In this document: in pieces, positions 37,624 to 48,315 of the stretch | How positions within the stretch are numbered: position 1 is the first letter of the stretch | How the letters are laid out: every line of letters starts with the position of its first letter | Source of the DNA: Hypericum androsaemum | Taxonomy: Eukaryota; Streptophyta; Magnoliopsida; Malpighiales; Hypericaceae | Assembly (NCBI GenBank): GCA_963995505.1 | Contig: OZ023184.1 | Span: 9,316,308-9,380,307, forward strand | Length of the DNA stretch: 64,000 bases | Direction: 5' to 3' | Notes under the pieces: model-generated | Databases searched by the model: none | Told to the model about the DNA's origin: nothing | The model's input: only the letters and a program-made list of their open reading frames with translations | Position numbers and translations under genes: made by a program

Positions 37624-38948
37624 GGGTAAATTATCCTCACGTTCCTGAGATTTGATCACCCTCTCCCTAGGGTCCCTGACTTTTAAAAAATGATTGTCAT
37701 GTCCCTAAGTTTTTATGATAATTGACTTTCGGGTTCCTGAAGCCAGAATATTCTATATTCTCCGGTGAACTCCCACTTAAAATGACCAAAATGCCCCTCT
37801 CACTTAAAAATAAAAAAATCCTCTCCTTCTACCTTCACCTTATTCTTCCTCCCAACTTTTAACCAAAACTAAAACTCAAAACTAAATTTTAGAATCAAAA
37901 TTTAAATAACCCTAATTTTATAAACTCCAATTTCAATTAACACCAACTAATCTAATCCCTTCAATTCTAATTAACAACAACTAATCGATTCAAGTCCAAC
38001 ACCATCTTCTTCCTTGCGTCTTCTTCCAACACCATCTTCTTCTTTGCGTCATCATACGAGGGTGAGGCAAAGCTGCTGCCGAGCCTTCTGCGTCTCGTGG
38101 GCACAGAGATGAGTTTACCCACTGTGAGAAGCAAACCCAGGTTCTGGATGGCGATGACCTAGTCCTCGATGCTGTCTACGGGATATACTTTGAGCCTGCC
38201 GCAGGTGACCTGTCGGAGGACGAGGAGGAGGTGGGGGACGAGGAGGACAACGGCGAGATCCTGGTGGCGTAGCCATTGACGAACTACGACGTGGTGATCG
38301 ATGCCCTCCCAGTGGGAACCTTCGGGGAGCTAAACGAGATCGACGCCCTCCCACGGGGAAGAAGATGGTGGGTCTCCGATTTGGATTATCCTGGCGGTGA
38401 CGGCAGCAGATCTGGAGATGGTGCGTGGTTCCGATTTGGGTTGCTGCTCAACGACAAAATAATTGCCAACACCATCCACGATTTGTGTTTGCTACTTTGG
38501 ACGTTTGAATTAAGAAACCCATATTTTACATTGTTTAGGCAACTTTGGTTGTTTGTTGATTTGATGAACAGGTTCTTGGGTATGTGTTTTCTTTTAGGTT
38601 TTTTTTTTGTTTTGATTGGAAACATAAAAATGATCGAGTCTCGCTTATTGGGTTCGTGGGTGTTGTTTTTCTCTTGGATTTGGGTTTCAAAATTAAGTTT
38701 TGATTTTGATTGAAAGTGTGAGGAAGGAGTTGAAGGTAGAAGGAGAGATGATTTTGTTTATTTTTTTTAGTAGGAGAGTATTTTGGTCATTTCAGGTGGG
38801 GGTTCACTGGAGAAAAATGAATATTCTGGCTCCAGGGACCTGAGAGTCTATTATCATCAAAACTTAGGGACGGGACAATCATTTTTCAAAAGTCAGGGAC
38901 CCTAGGAGAAAGGTGACCAAACTTCAAGGACGTGAGGGTAATTTGCCC
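37624..38948. mobile_element. Mutator-like element, non-autonomous, carrying a coding fragment
   Basis: Long terminal inverted repeats of about 175-180 bp (37624-37802 and 38772-38948) start GGGTAAATTA. A perfect 9-bp duplication TTATTTTTA flanks the element (37615-37623, 38949-38957), as expected for Mutator-like transposons. There is no transposase; the GC-rich interior (38040-38450) contrasts with the AT-rich ends. A related element with the same inverted repeats lies at 51124-52281. Confidence 0.93.
38069..38272 (+). pseudogene. Captured acidic coding fragment inside a Mutator-like element
   Basis: An open frame of 67 codons, GC-rich with codon use unlike the flanks, reads VLDGDDLVLDAVYGIYFEPA, then an acidic stretch rich in Glu and Asp, ending in TAG at 38270-38272. 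It looks like the C-terminus of a host protein or one exon of it. I do not recognise the family. The sequence from 38273 to about 38450 is also GC-rich and may be part of the same capture. Confidence 0.5.
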
Positions 38949-38957
38949 TTATTTTTA

Positions 38958-39600
38958 TTCCAATGCTAAGCTCACTTTGATATGTGGTTTCAAAACAACA
39001 ATTGAAACTATCTGTTTGTCTTTGGTGGTCCAAATTCAGGTAAGTTTTCGTCTAATGTTCTGGTTGTTTCCAACGTTTTTTTAAGTTTATCGATTACATT
39101 TTTTCATTTTTTTTACCAAGGCATTATTTCCCAAGTTAGTTTTCAGGTTCCATTTTTGTAGTTTTTTATTTTAACAAAGCCGACTAAGTTACGGTGATCA
39201 ACTTCCATGTGTTATGCTCTCTTTATATGTTATCAAATTGATGAATCTTGCTCAAATTTATCATAAAAGCTATTTTCTTAAAGACCAATCAATTTATTTT
39301 TAAAATTTTAGATTGAAGAGAGGGCAATTTTAGTATTCTACTAGAATTATTGAAAAATAAATGGACACAAGGACCAATCATTTCTATTTAAAAAAATACA
39401 AGGACTAAAAAATTATGAAATAGACCTCTTAGTATATTACATTCAATATTAGGGACATCTGAATATTTTCTTCTTTTTTATTGTTCATCTTCAACCTAAA
39501 ATTATTCCTCAAATCAAACGAGAAAAACCCTAATCGTAGACACCCATCTTGCTCCGTGTCTCTCCGGGCCCTACCGCTGACTCTCTCCGCCTTCCACGGT
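38958..39600. other. Intergenic, no feature recognised
   Basis: T-rich sequence with no open frame of note. The LINE ORF1 relic begins somewhere between 39500 and 39642. Confidence 0.45.
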
Positions 39601-39641
39601 GGGAAGGTTGGGGGAAGGTGATAGAACCAAACCCCTCAGCT

Positions 39642-39938
39642 CATGGCGTCATCAACTACGCTATTCGTTGATAATGTACCCTCCTAATGGAGCACTAGCA
39701 CCCTTGAAGAGTTTTTTAAATAGCATTGTCGAGTGATTAACGCATACGCCGTGAATAAGAGGTCAAAAAAGAATTCCAATTTTTGATTCATCAATGTACC
39801 TCTACATTGATATCAAACACTTGGTCCTCAAGACTAACGACATTCGGTGGAGCAAACACGATTGTTTGTCAACTTGCTCGAGGAGGGGATAAGGACCATA
39901 AGGTCATTTCAGCCCCGCGGAGATCCAACCTAAGTATT
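39642..39938 (+). pseudogene. LINE ORF1 relic, N-terminal RRM part
   Basis: From ATG 39642 the frame reads TTLFVDNVPS, an RNP2-like RRM start, with stops at 39686, 39719 and about 39785. It resembles the RRM at 59503-59780. Plant LINEs with an RRM in ORF1 (BNR-type) are known, so I assign it there. The frame is cut off at about 39939 by a DNA transposon and resumes near 44853. Confidence 0.7.
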
Positions 39939-40935
39939 CGATTTTTTGTATTTCGAGATCGGTATTTTAGAATTCAGGATTTAATTCGGTGATAAATTTT
40001 TAAAAATTTTGGTAAATTTTAGTATTCGGTATAATTTTGGTAAATATATGTATTTTACCAAAAATACTGAATATACCAAAATATTAAATTATAATTTACC
40101 TAACTAAGTATATATAAGGCCAAAAAAATTCCAATCCCCAAGAATCTCCCTACTTCTCCCACCAATTTCCCTCTCTCATGAGCTCACATACATAGAAATG
40201 GGGTTGCTCTTCATCGTTGCCCTTGATCTTGCTCTTCTTCTGACCATCAACCTACAAAAATGTAGAAATGGCGGAACCCAAATCCTACAGAAACTTAACT
40301 CAGTATATCCTCCCTCTGCTCTTACCTTAATTTTTTTATTTAAAAACTAGGTTTGATTTAAGATTTATTTTTGGGTTTGAACTTTTGATTCAACTTTTGA
40401 TGCATGCTTTAGGTTTCGACTTCTCGAGATTTTGATTCGACCATTGATGTTGTTGTCTTCTTAAGATTGTTTATCTTCTTCTTGTTTTCATTTTTTGGGT
40501 TTTTGGGTTCATGTGGATCGTATATCCCGAATAATACCAAAATTTAATTCGGTATTTGGTATAGGGGTGAGCATTCGGATAATCCGAATCCGAATCCGAA
40601 TCCGAAATATCTGAAATTGTATTTTTTCTATCCGAATCTGAATCCGAATAGTAAATTATCCGAAATCCAAAATTATTTCGGATACAGATTCGAATAATTC
40701 GAATTATCCGAATTAAAAAAATAGGCGACTAGTCGTCTGAATTAGCTGATTTCAAGGAACATATCTGGTTCTTAATTTAAAATTCTACGGTTACAATCAT
40801 CCAACTAGACTATAGTTGGTTCAAATAACAACATTTCTAAAAATTAGACTTTTTCTCATGAAATCTTCAACGATTAAGACACTTTCTCTTCTTCCATAGC
40901 TGATCAATATGGACTCTTCAACTCTATAAATTTTT

Positions 40936-41790
40936 GGAAAAAGTCTACTTTAGTACCCTGTGGTATCGACCAAAATCACTTTAGTACCCTGTGGTAAAAA
41001 ACCGATCAATCGAGTCATACTTATTCTAATTAACATCAAAAAGGGCCTCGGATAGCTGCCCGGAGCTGCTCGAACCTACCCGAATCCTGCCCGGGCTACG
41101 TGGCCAGCCACGTCACCAATTTTTGATGACGTGGTGCCACGTGGACATCCATCTCCTTCCCCCCCTCCTCCTCCTCCTCCTCCTCCTCCGCCTCCTCCTC
41201 CTCCGCGTCCTCCTCCTCCTCCTCCTCCTCCTCCGCCTCCTCCTCCTCCGCGTCCTCCTCCTCCTCCTCCCCTCCTCCTCCTCCGCATCCTCCTCCTCCT
41301 CCTCTGCGTCCTCCTCCTCCTCCTCCCCTCCTCCTTCGCCTCCTCCTCCTCCGCGTCCTCCTCTTCCTCCTCCTCCTCTGTGTCCTCCTCCTCCGCGTCC
41401 TCCGCATCCTCCTCCTCCTCCTCCCCTCCTCCTCCTCCTCCTCCTCATCCTCATCCTCTCCGCGTCCTCCTCCTCCTCATCCTCTCTGCATCCTCCTCCT
41501 CTCCGCGTCCTCCTCCTATGCCTCCTCCTCCTCCACGTCCTCCTCCTCCTCCTTCTCCTCCCCGCGTCCTCTTCCTCCTCCTCCTCCTCCCCGCCTCCTC
41601 CTCCTCCTCCTCTCCACGTGAGGCCACGTAGCCCGGGCAGGGTTCAGGTAGGTCGGGCAGCTCCGGGCAGATGCCCGAGGCCCTTTTTGATGTTAATTGG
41701 AATAAGTATGACTCAATTGATCAGTTTTTTATCACAGGGTACTAAATTGATTTTGGTCGATACCACAGGGTACTAGAGTAGACTTTTCCC
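40936..41790. mobile_element. Mutator-like element with a TCC-repeat core
   Basis: Long inverted repeats of about 170 bp (40936-41108 and 41622-41790; start GG(A/G)AAAAGTCTACT) and a perfect 9-bp duplication TAAATTTTT at 40927-40935 and 41791-41799. The core is almost entirely a TCC/CTC microsatellite. No transposase. It lies within the nested hAT, so it is the youngest layer here. Confidence 0.92.
41160..41618. repeat. (TCC)n microsatellite, about 460 bp
   Basis: Imperfect trinucleotide run with interspersed CGTCC, CATCC and CGCC variants. Open frames through it on both strands code only Pro, Ser, Leu, Arg, Gly or Glu runs and are artefacts of the repeat. Confidence 0.95.
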
Positions 41791-41878
41791 TAAATTTTTT
41801 GTATACTTCCATCCCCATGGATGAAAAACCTGAAAGTAAAAGTATATGCAATGAATTATTAGTAATTTAAAATGTGAT

Positions 41879-43980
41879 TCAAATAGCATTAAAATAATTA
41901 GTCTTAAGGAACAAAAGTATTAGTGTATTACCATCCTCAAGCTCTTCTACTTCATCGGAATCTTCTTCAACAATGGTATGTGATGACATGCCTCGAAGCC
42001 AATCTTGAGTACATAAGAGAGATTCTACAATTCTAGGAGACAATGAGCTCCTAAATGGATCAAGTACTCGTCCTCCTGTACTAAATGTAGACTCTGAAGC
42101 AACAGTAGAGATAGGTATAGCTAGAACATCACGAGCCATATGACCAAGAATAGAAAATCTAGAGCTCAAAACCTTCCACCATGATAAAATGTCAAATTAT
42201 CACCATCGTCATCTTCAAGATCCTCCCCTAAGTACTTGTCTAACTTCGACTTGATACTTTCGCCAAGTCCAAGTTCTTGGCTCTTGAAACGTTTAATTCT
42301 TTGAGTTGTCATGAATTCATCATCGTCATCAACACTAGTATCCATATCCATATTCCATGTTTTCTCTTTGCTACTAACACCAACATGACTTGATGGTATA
42401 ATATGTGAAGATCCAAACTTACTTTTGTACTCATCGACCAATTCATACAAAGCACTCTTCACCTTCTCAAACAAACGCTCTCCTTTTCCATCTACATACA
42501 TGTCTAACAAAGTAAATCTCAAAAATCTTAGCTTCTTCCTAGGATCAAGAACTACGGCAATGTACAACAACATACTCATTTTGTCCTCTCCCCAATACTT
42601 TTCATACTTATCAGCCATGGGCTTCGCCATCATTAACAAGTTAAAATCATTACTATCTTTCCATTTCTGGAAAATATAATGCAAATTCGTAACATCTTGC
42701 AAGAAAGAATGAGAACATACCGTCTTGTATGCTGAAACTCTCAAAGTCATATTGTAGAACCGTCTCAGGATGGTCACCAATCTCCTCACCTCCTCCCAAT
42801 CCTCATCGGTAGGGACTAAACACACGTTCTCATCTTTTTCATCTCGAAGAGTGAACTTGAACAAAGGATCCATCTCCTCATACCTTATAAAAGCTTTCTG
42901 CAACTTTTGTGCACCATCCAACATCTTGTAAGTTGAATTTCACCGAGTACGTACATCCAAGCTCAACCAACCTTTATATTGAACATCTTCCAAAGCTACA
43001 GCAGTCTTAAAAATTCTATACCTGGCAGGCGAATTCTTTATATATTTAACCGCCATCCGAACTTTACTCACAACATTCTTACAAACAGCAAGTCCATCAG
43101 TAACAATCAAGTGCAATATATGAGCAACGCATCTCAAATGCATGTATTTTCCATCAATAATGCACTTACTTTTCAACTTATCCATCAAATAACTAACTGC
43201 TTTGTCATTAGCAGTTGCGTTGTCAACAGTGACAGTAAACACTTTATCAATCCCCCAATCTCGTAAGCATGTCTCCAAAGCAATTCCTATATCTTTTCCT
43301 TTATGTGAAAATATCGGACAAAAACTCAACAACCTCTTGTGTAACGTCCATTTTTTATCAATAAAGTGAGCTGTCACACATATAATTCACTTTTTGCAAA
43401 CATGTCCAAGTATCATTGGTCACACAAATTCTTTGTGAAGACTTTTTTAAAAAATCTTTTAAGATATCTTTCTCACCGACAAACATTTGATAGCAATCAC
43501 GTTGGATTATCCATAGTGATGAAATTTGAAATCTAGGACAAGCTACTTCTATTAACAGTTTAAATCCTAACCCGCCAGTAAACTTGAAAGACAATTCTTC
43601 CAAAATTATCATCTTTGTCAAAGCCTTTCTTACGGCATCATAATCAAACTTATAAGTGACAAGAGATTTCTCACAATGTAATCACATTCCTACCAACTCT
43701 GTTTGGTTAGACTCTGAAAGATTCTTCCCTTTGCAAATGGTCAAATGATTCCTTAGGGGTGCCGTTCTATTTTGAGTGTTGGCACGCAACTCTTTCCTGC
43801 AATGTAGACATTGGGCCATTAATTCAGTTCCTTTACTGAATTTCTCAAAGCTCTTCCAATATTCTGACCTAGTTGTCATCTCCTTTCTTTTTTCGCAGTG
43901 ACGGTGGAAGCAGTGGAGCTATTTGGGCATCGGGTGTTAGTAGTGTTCACCTCTATAATATCTTTATGTTCATCCTACAA
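41879..43980 (-). pseudogene. hAT transposase, broken into several frames
   Basis: Read on the minus strand. BED-type zinc finger at 43879-43700: YWKSFEKF, then CLHCRKEL and LRNHLTICKGK (the C-C-H-H ligands are present). The RNase-H-like core follows in pieces: ITNDTWTC region (43421-43380), KVFTVTVDNATANDKAV (43240-43190, with a catalytic Asp), MHLRCVAHILHLIV (43140-43100), then the hAT domain after 42924 (WNMDMDTSVDDDDEF linker). The C-terminus holds the dimerisation motif LAIPISTVASESTFSTGGRVLDPFRSSL (42130-42045). Stops or frameshifts occur near 43682, 43625, 43360, 42940 and 42166. The family fit is strong; no intact protein can be made. Confidence 0.9.
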
Positions 43981-44852
43981 ATACAATTAAACCAAAAAAA
44001 CTCAACAAGTTACAAAAATACCAACTTGCATCTACAGAAACTTGCACATAATAATCCTTTACAGAAACTTGCAAAAAAATTTATTGACGATATCATATAT
44101 CAAATTTTATGGTTTTCAAGTACTAATTAGAAACTACTTTTTTCTATAATGACAAGATCCCACAACAACAAGAACCAATATGTTAGATATGTCGATACAA
44201 AAACTAATCGATACAAGAATCAATCGATACAAGAACTAATGCATTAGTTGTATTAATTGATGGGCTTAGCCGTGAGGCATTTTGAGAAGAGACGAAAGAG
44301 AAGAAAGGAGGAATCAGATTCAGGGAACCATACCATGTGACTCGTGGGCTGTGGACTGACGACCGGAGGTTCGGAGCGTGGCCGACGAGCTGCGACCTAA
44401 ACTGTCATACGAGAAGGGGCGGTTTGATTTTTTTTAGGGTTTTAGGCAATTTGAACAATGGGAGAATGGGGTTACGTAATTGGAGTTGGGGAATGAGGTT
44501 AGGGCTTGAGAAGTGAGAACTATTTTAGAGCTTATTATTAATTCGGCCCAGCCCAATCCTAAATCCCAAGTAAATAGGTTAAAAATTTAGGATATTCGGA
44601 TAATCCAAATTTATGATTTTCTTATCCGAATTTGAAATAAAATATTTGGATAATTTGAATTCGAATTCGAACATAAAATTATCTGAATCCAAATCCGAAA
44701 AAAATTTTGGAAATCGAATTCGGATATTTTTGCTCACCCCTAGGTATGATACCAAATTAAATTCGGGATCATGATCATTGTCATTTTTTTTAGCATTTTG
44801 GTATTCAATATATTCAGTACTCGATATTCAAAATCGGTATATACTGTTTGCA

Positions 44853-45394
44853 CACCTCTAATCCTAATGGTTCGAAATGGGATATGAAGGAAAAAACTTA
44901 TACTGCAACTTTGGGCTTACCTCGTTGTGAGAAAAACAGGCAGCATGTAAGTTCGATTGAGGAAGATTGGGAGGAACTTGAGTACTTGCCTTCAAAGGAG
45001 CTGAACGACGAGTGGCTAAGGCGATTCTTGGTGGCTACCTTTCTTAATGTTGGTCAATCAAGGTACATTAGGATAATTTTATTTAACTACGGGTTACTTG
45101 GGTTTCAAATTAGGGCGCTCGGATGGGACGTGGTCTTTATATCTTTTGATTTCGCTGAGAATTTGCTGCTATCGGGCACCAAATTAAAATCATACTTCAA
45201 GCCCATTTGGGCATGATTGCCGAATTTTCGATCAAATATGAGAAGCATATGGGTTTAAAATAGAGGTATCCCATTCCAGGTTTGGTTGTGCTCTTTTGTT
45301 GAGTGGTTAGTAGCTCAATTATGTGATTTTAAGGTTGTCCATAAGCTAACATCTAGCCAGAAATTATTGGATATTGTGTTTGTGTTGATTTTTT
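44853..45394 (+). pseudogene. LINE ORF1 relic, central part
   Basis: The frame 44848-45216 reads LPSKELNDEWLRRFLVATFLN, then GLLGFQIRALGWDVVFISFDFAENL. This pattern (a Trp-Leu-x-Arg box, then R-x-L-G-x-D-V-x-x-x-F) is typical of the central domain of plant LINE ORF1 proteins. After a stop the next frame (45286) begins VEWLVAQLCDFKVVHKL. It is broken at 45395 by a Mutator-like element and resumes at 46504. Confidence 0.7.
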
Positions 45395-46503
45395 GGGAAA
45401 ATTATGCTCAGGTCCCTATAGTTTGGCCTCCCTCCCTCTGGGATCCCTGCATTTTCGAAATCGTTCCTGACATTTCCGAAGTTTAGTTTTATAAACTCTC
45501 GGGTCCCTGACAGTTCTTTTTTTCATTTTTGGTCATAGAAATGACCAAAATATCCTTAAACAAAATTTTTTTTACCTTCTCCAACCTTTGAACAAAAATA
45601 TCCACCACAAAAGACCAACCCAAAATCAAGATCAAACTAACTAAATCAAGAACACAACCAAAAATAAAATCACTCTCGTCGTATCGTCTTCGTCCTCATC
45701 TCATCTCAACTTAATTAGACCTTCGTCTTCGTCCAAGAGTCTTCGACGTCATTTTCCCTAATTGGTACCGAGAGAGAGAGAGAGTGAGGTACCCAATTTA
45801 TTTTCCCTAATTGGTGTCTGACCTTCACCTGGACACCGTCAGGCACTGGGAAAATCCCGTTCGATGTCCTTCGTGAGCATTCTCAGGGCAATAATGAACA
45901 TCCATGTGTAATTGAAGTAATCCCAAAATTAGGGTTATTCCCAAAATTGGGAATTTTCTTTAGGGTTCGATCTTTATGGAGATGGTTTCTTGGTGACAAC
46001 CTTAATCTTCATGGTGGTGGGGATAATCGCCTCCATCTACACTAGAATCTGCTGCAACCGAGGCCCACCACCAATTCCCAATTCATGGTGGTGATGGGAA
46101 TTTGCTGTTGGATGATGTGGGCGATTTTTTATATTGCCCAATTCATTAACTTGTTTATAATTTGACATCCTCGGTTGCGGGAAAAAAAAGGTTGTGGCCG
46201 ATGGTTCAAATGTTGTTCTTGATGTTCTTGGTTGTATTCTTGATTTTGGTTAGTTTGATCTTATTTTTGGGTTAGTTTTTGGTTGTTGGTATTATTGGCC
46301 AAAGGTTGAAGGAGGTAATTTTTTTTATTTAAGGGTATTTTGGTCATTTCTATGACAAAAAATGAAAAAAAGAGCCGATGACGTCAGCCAGGGACTCGAG
46401 AGTTTCTAAAACTAAATTTCGGGGATGTCAGGAAGGATTTTAGAAACACAGGGACCCTAGAGGGAGGGCGGCCAAACTACAGGTACCTGAGCATAATTTT
46501 TCC
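45395..46503. mobile_element. Mutator-like element carrying V-ATPase subunit e gene fragments
   Basis: Inverted repeats of about 170-180 bp start GGGAAAATTATGCTCAGG (45395-45412) and end in its complement, with one extra T (46486-46503). The flanking nonamers TGATTTTTT and TTATTGTTT are only partly alike, so the target-site duplication has decayed or I have the edge off slightly. The interior has host gene sequence (see next entry). The inverted repeats are of a different family from those at 37624 and 51124, although the general design is the same. Confidence 0.85.
45982..46170 (+). pseudogene. Captured V-type proton ATPase subunit e (VHA-e) fragments
   Basis: Reading from 45984, the frame gives [20 protein letters not shown] followed by [10 protein letters not shown] (to 46073). 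Plant subunit e proteins, about 70 residues long, begin with essentially this segment: the first membrane helix and the conserved RICCNRGP. The ATG at 45982 is out of frame by one lost base. A second piece at 46103-46147 reads CCWMMWAIFYIAQF, which matches the second membrane helix of subunit e. The stretch between (46074-46102) is rearranged. Subunit e is a small membrane part of the V-ATPase V0 sector. This copy cannot make the protein. Upstream AT-rich sequence with TTTAGGGTTCGATC may be captured 5' untranslated region. Confidence 0.82.
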
Positions 46504-47690
46504 TTATTGTTTTCATCCATAAGGAAAGAATTAACTGAAAAGTAAATCTAAGAATAAGTTTGGAGCAATATGCTACCAGAATAGAGGTAGTAGTTATAAA
46601 TATGGTTGAGGACCAACCTTATTTTGAGTGGGCGATGGGTTGTTAGATGGTTCTAAATCAGACGGGGCTTATGGTGATGGTTCTTACAGTTTAGTGTAAT
46701 GAGCATAAAATGCAACCCTCGAATGTTTTTGTTGGCTGCCATTGGAAGAAGATCAAGTTGTTGCTGTGGTTGTGGAAGATGAAACTGGGATTGAGAACAT
46801 TACTCAACTAGTGTCTGATGCTGAAATAGAGGATGAAGCACACATTTTGTTGTTGTTATGGTTGAGGAAGAAAGGATAAAATCCATTGATTCTGAATTTG
46901 CAGAAGAAGGACAGCATCAAACCACTGCAGATTTTGTAGATGTATAGTCTCCCGATGCAGGTGCTGAGATAATGGAAGGAAAGGAACCTCTCGCTGCTGA
47001 AGTTGTTGCAGATGTGTAGTCTCCAATTGATGTTGAAGAGGCAGATACTATTGTGCTACATTTTATGGATTGGTGTACAACCGTCATTTGTTGTTGTAGT
47101 AAAAATGGATGGAGATTAATTAGCCTCCTGCTCATGTGGATTCTGTAGGTATGCAGCTCCCTGCTGTTCTGCAGAGACTGAGGTTGAAGAGCAAAAAAAA
47201 TTTGATGCAATGTTAGCAGCTACAGTGTTTGTAACTATTCCTACAGGTGTGTGGCCCCCTGCTATTGTTGTTGTGAAAGAAGATTAGATGCAACATTATG
47301 TTATTGGTGAGTCTGTTGTTGTGCAATGGCGTACTGGTGCCACAAAGGATGAAGGGCTGCTACAACTGGATCAAGTGGAAGCATATATTGACAGAGGCAA
47401 GAGTGTTCAACAACCTCTGACAAGACCAAGCTCCCAGGCGAGAAAATCAACAAGTAAGGCAATTGCTCTCAGGAAGATTTCGATGCGCAGGTTGACATAA
47501 AAGCTCCAAATATACCTATCATAGATACTCCCCTCATATCAATAGCAGATGGATGTAAAGAGCGTGAGGAGGCAAAGGAAGAGGAGCATGTGAATGCAAT
47601 ATGGAATATGGCTGTAAAAATGGGCATTGCTTGGGAGGATGAAGTTTAAAAAATGGTCAAACAAAAATTTACAAACCCCCTTAAGAAAGG
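46504..47690 (+). pseudogene. LINE ORF1 relic, C-terminal part
   Basis: Low-complexity, acidic, Val- and Asp-rich coding remains with many stops, ending in EEHVNAIWNMAVKMGIAWEDEV (47590-47648). That closing motif (A-x-K/R-x-x-G-I-x-W-E-x-D/E) is shared with the relics at 52500-52600 and 60730-60830. No endonuclease or reverse transcriptase follows. Confidence 0.65.
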
Positions 47691-48315
47691 TGTCCTACAA
47701 ATGGTAAGGAATTATGAATATTTTATATGTAATTAGAGGTTAGTCTTTGGTTAAAATGGCAATTGTGGTGCTTTTGGTGTCGATATTTTTGAAAAATATA
47801 CTTAGATAGTGCTTATCATAGTTTTTCTCTAATATGTGTCTATCTAGTACCTTAGGTGTTTAAGTATTGTATGTGATGTACAGATAGTGTATTTACCTTG
47901 TAGTTACCTTTGGGTGGTTTTTTTTGTAATTTTTACATTTGTGAAGATTGAACCAAAACTTTCTTAAATAAATCCAAGTTTCTTATCATTTAGACTAACT
48001 CTGGCAAGTTTTATTTATAGTACTTGGCAAGTACATGTTATCTACTTCAACTATACTCTGCAATCTTTCTATGGAAGACGAGTTCCATGGTGATGACTTC
48101 AATGGACTCCAATTATATTTACTCTTGTTTTTCGTATTTCACTCCAGTAACTCTTTCCAAGTGTAAGAGTTAATTATACTTTCGTGGCCGAATCTATATG
48201 ATATTCATACATTTATTGTAAATTTATGGACAATGATGACTAATTCAAATTTAACTCGTGCATGATTATTAACTAATCAAATATGAGCATTTCATTTATA
48301 GTGGGGACAATATAA
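47691..48315. other. Probable LINE 3' untranslated region, then intergenic
   Basis: AT-rich. The part up to about 47970 resembles the 3' ends of the other ORF1 relics in position and composition (ACCTTAGGTGTTTAAGTATTG and similar). No gene seen after it. Confidence 0.45.

Larger units (their letters stand above)
40562..44742 (-). mobile_element. hAT transposon with transposase remains, nested
   Basis: Terminal inverted repeats TAGGGGTGAGCA (40562-40573) and TGCTCACCCCTA (44731-44742) are perfect over 12 bp. Both ends carry many subterminal copies of ATCCGAAT or its complement (40578-40720 and 44580-44730). The minus strand encodes a broken hAT transposase. I could not find a perfect 8-bp duplication (ATTTGGTA versus GGTATGAT), so the exact edges may be off by a base or the duplication has decayed. 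A Mutator-like element lies inside at 40936-41790. Confidence 0.85.
39939..44852. mobile_element. Eroded hAT-like element inserted in the LINE ORF1 relic
   Basis: The right end reads GTTTGCACACCTCTA (44838-44852), a typical hAT terminal inverted repeat. Just inside it, TATACCGATTTTGAATATCGAG (element inward reading) matches the left side near 39940-39970 (GTATTCGATTTTTTGTATTT and CGAGATCGGTAT), but the outer 14 or so bases of the left terminus are gone. LINE ORF1 coding stops at the left side and continues directly after 44852. The interior holds a second hAT at 40562-44742. Confidence 0.6.

Noticed and set aside
41096..41776. Five long overlapping open frames on both strands (Pro/Ser/Leu-rich, Gly/Arg/Glu-rich)
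   Set aside because: They are translations of the TCC microsatellite, which has no stops in most frames; no domain or start context supports a gene.
46917..47210. 97-codon minus-strand open frame
   Set aside because: Antisense to the low-complexity part of the LINE ORF1 relic; no motif.
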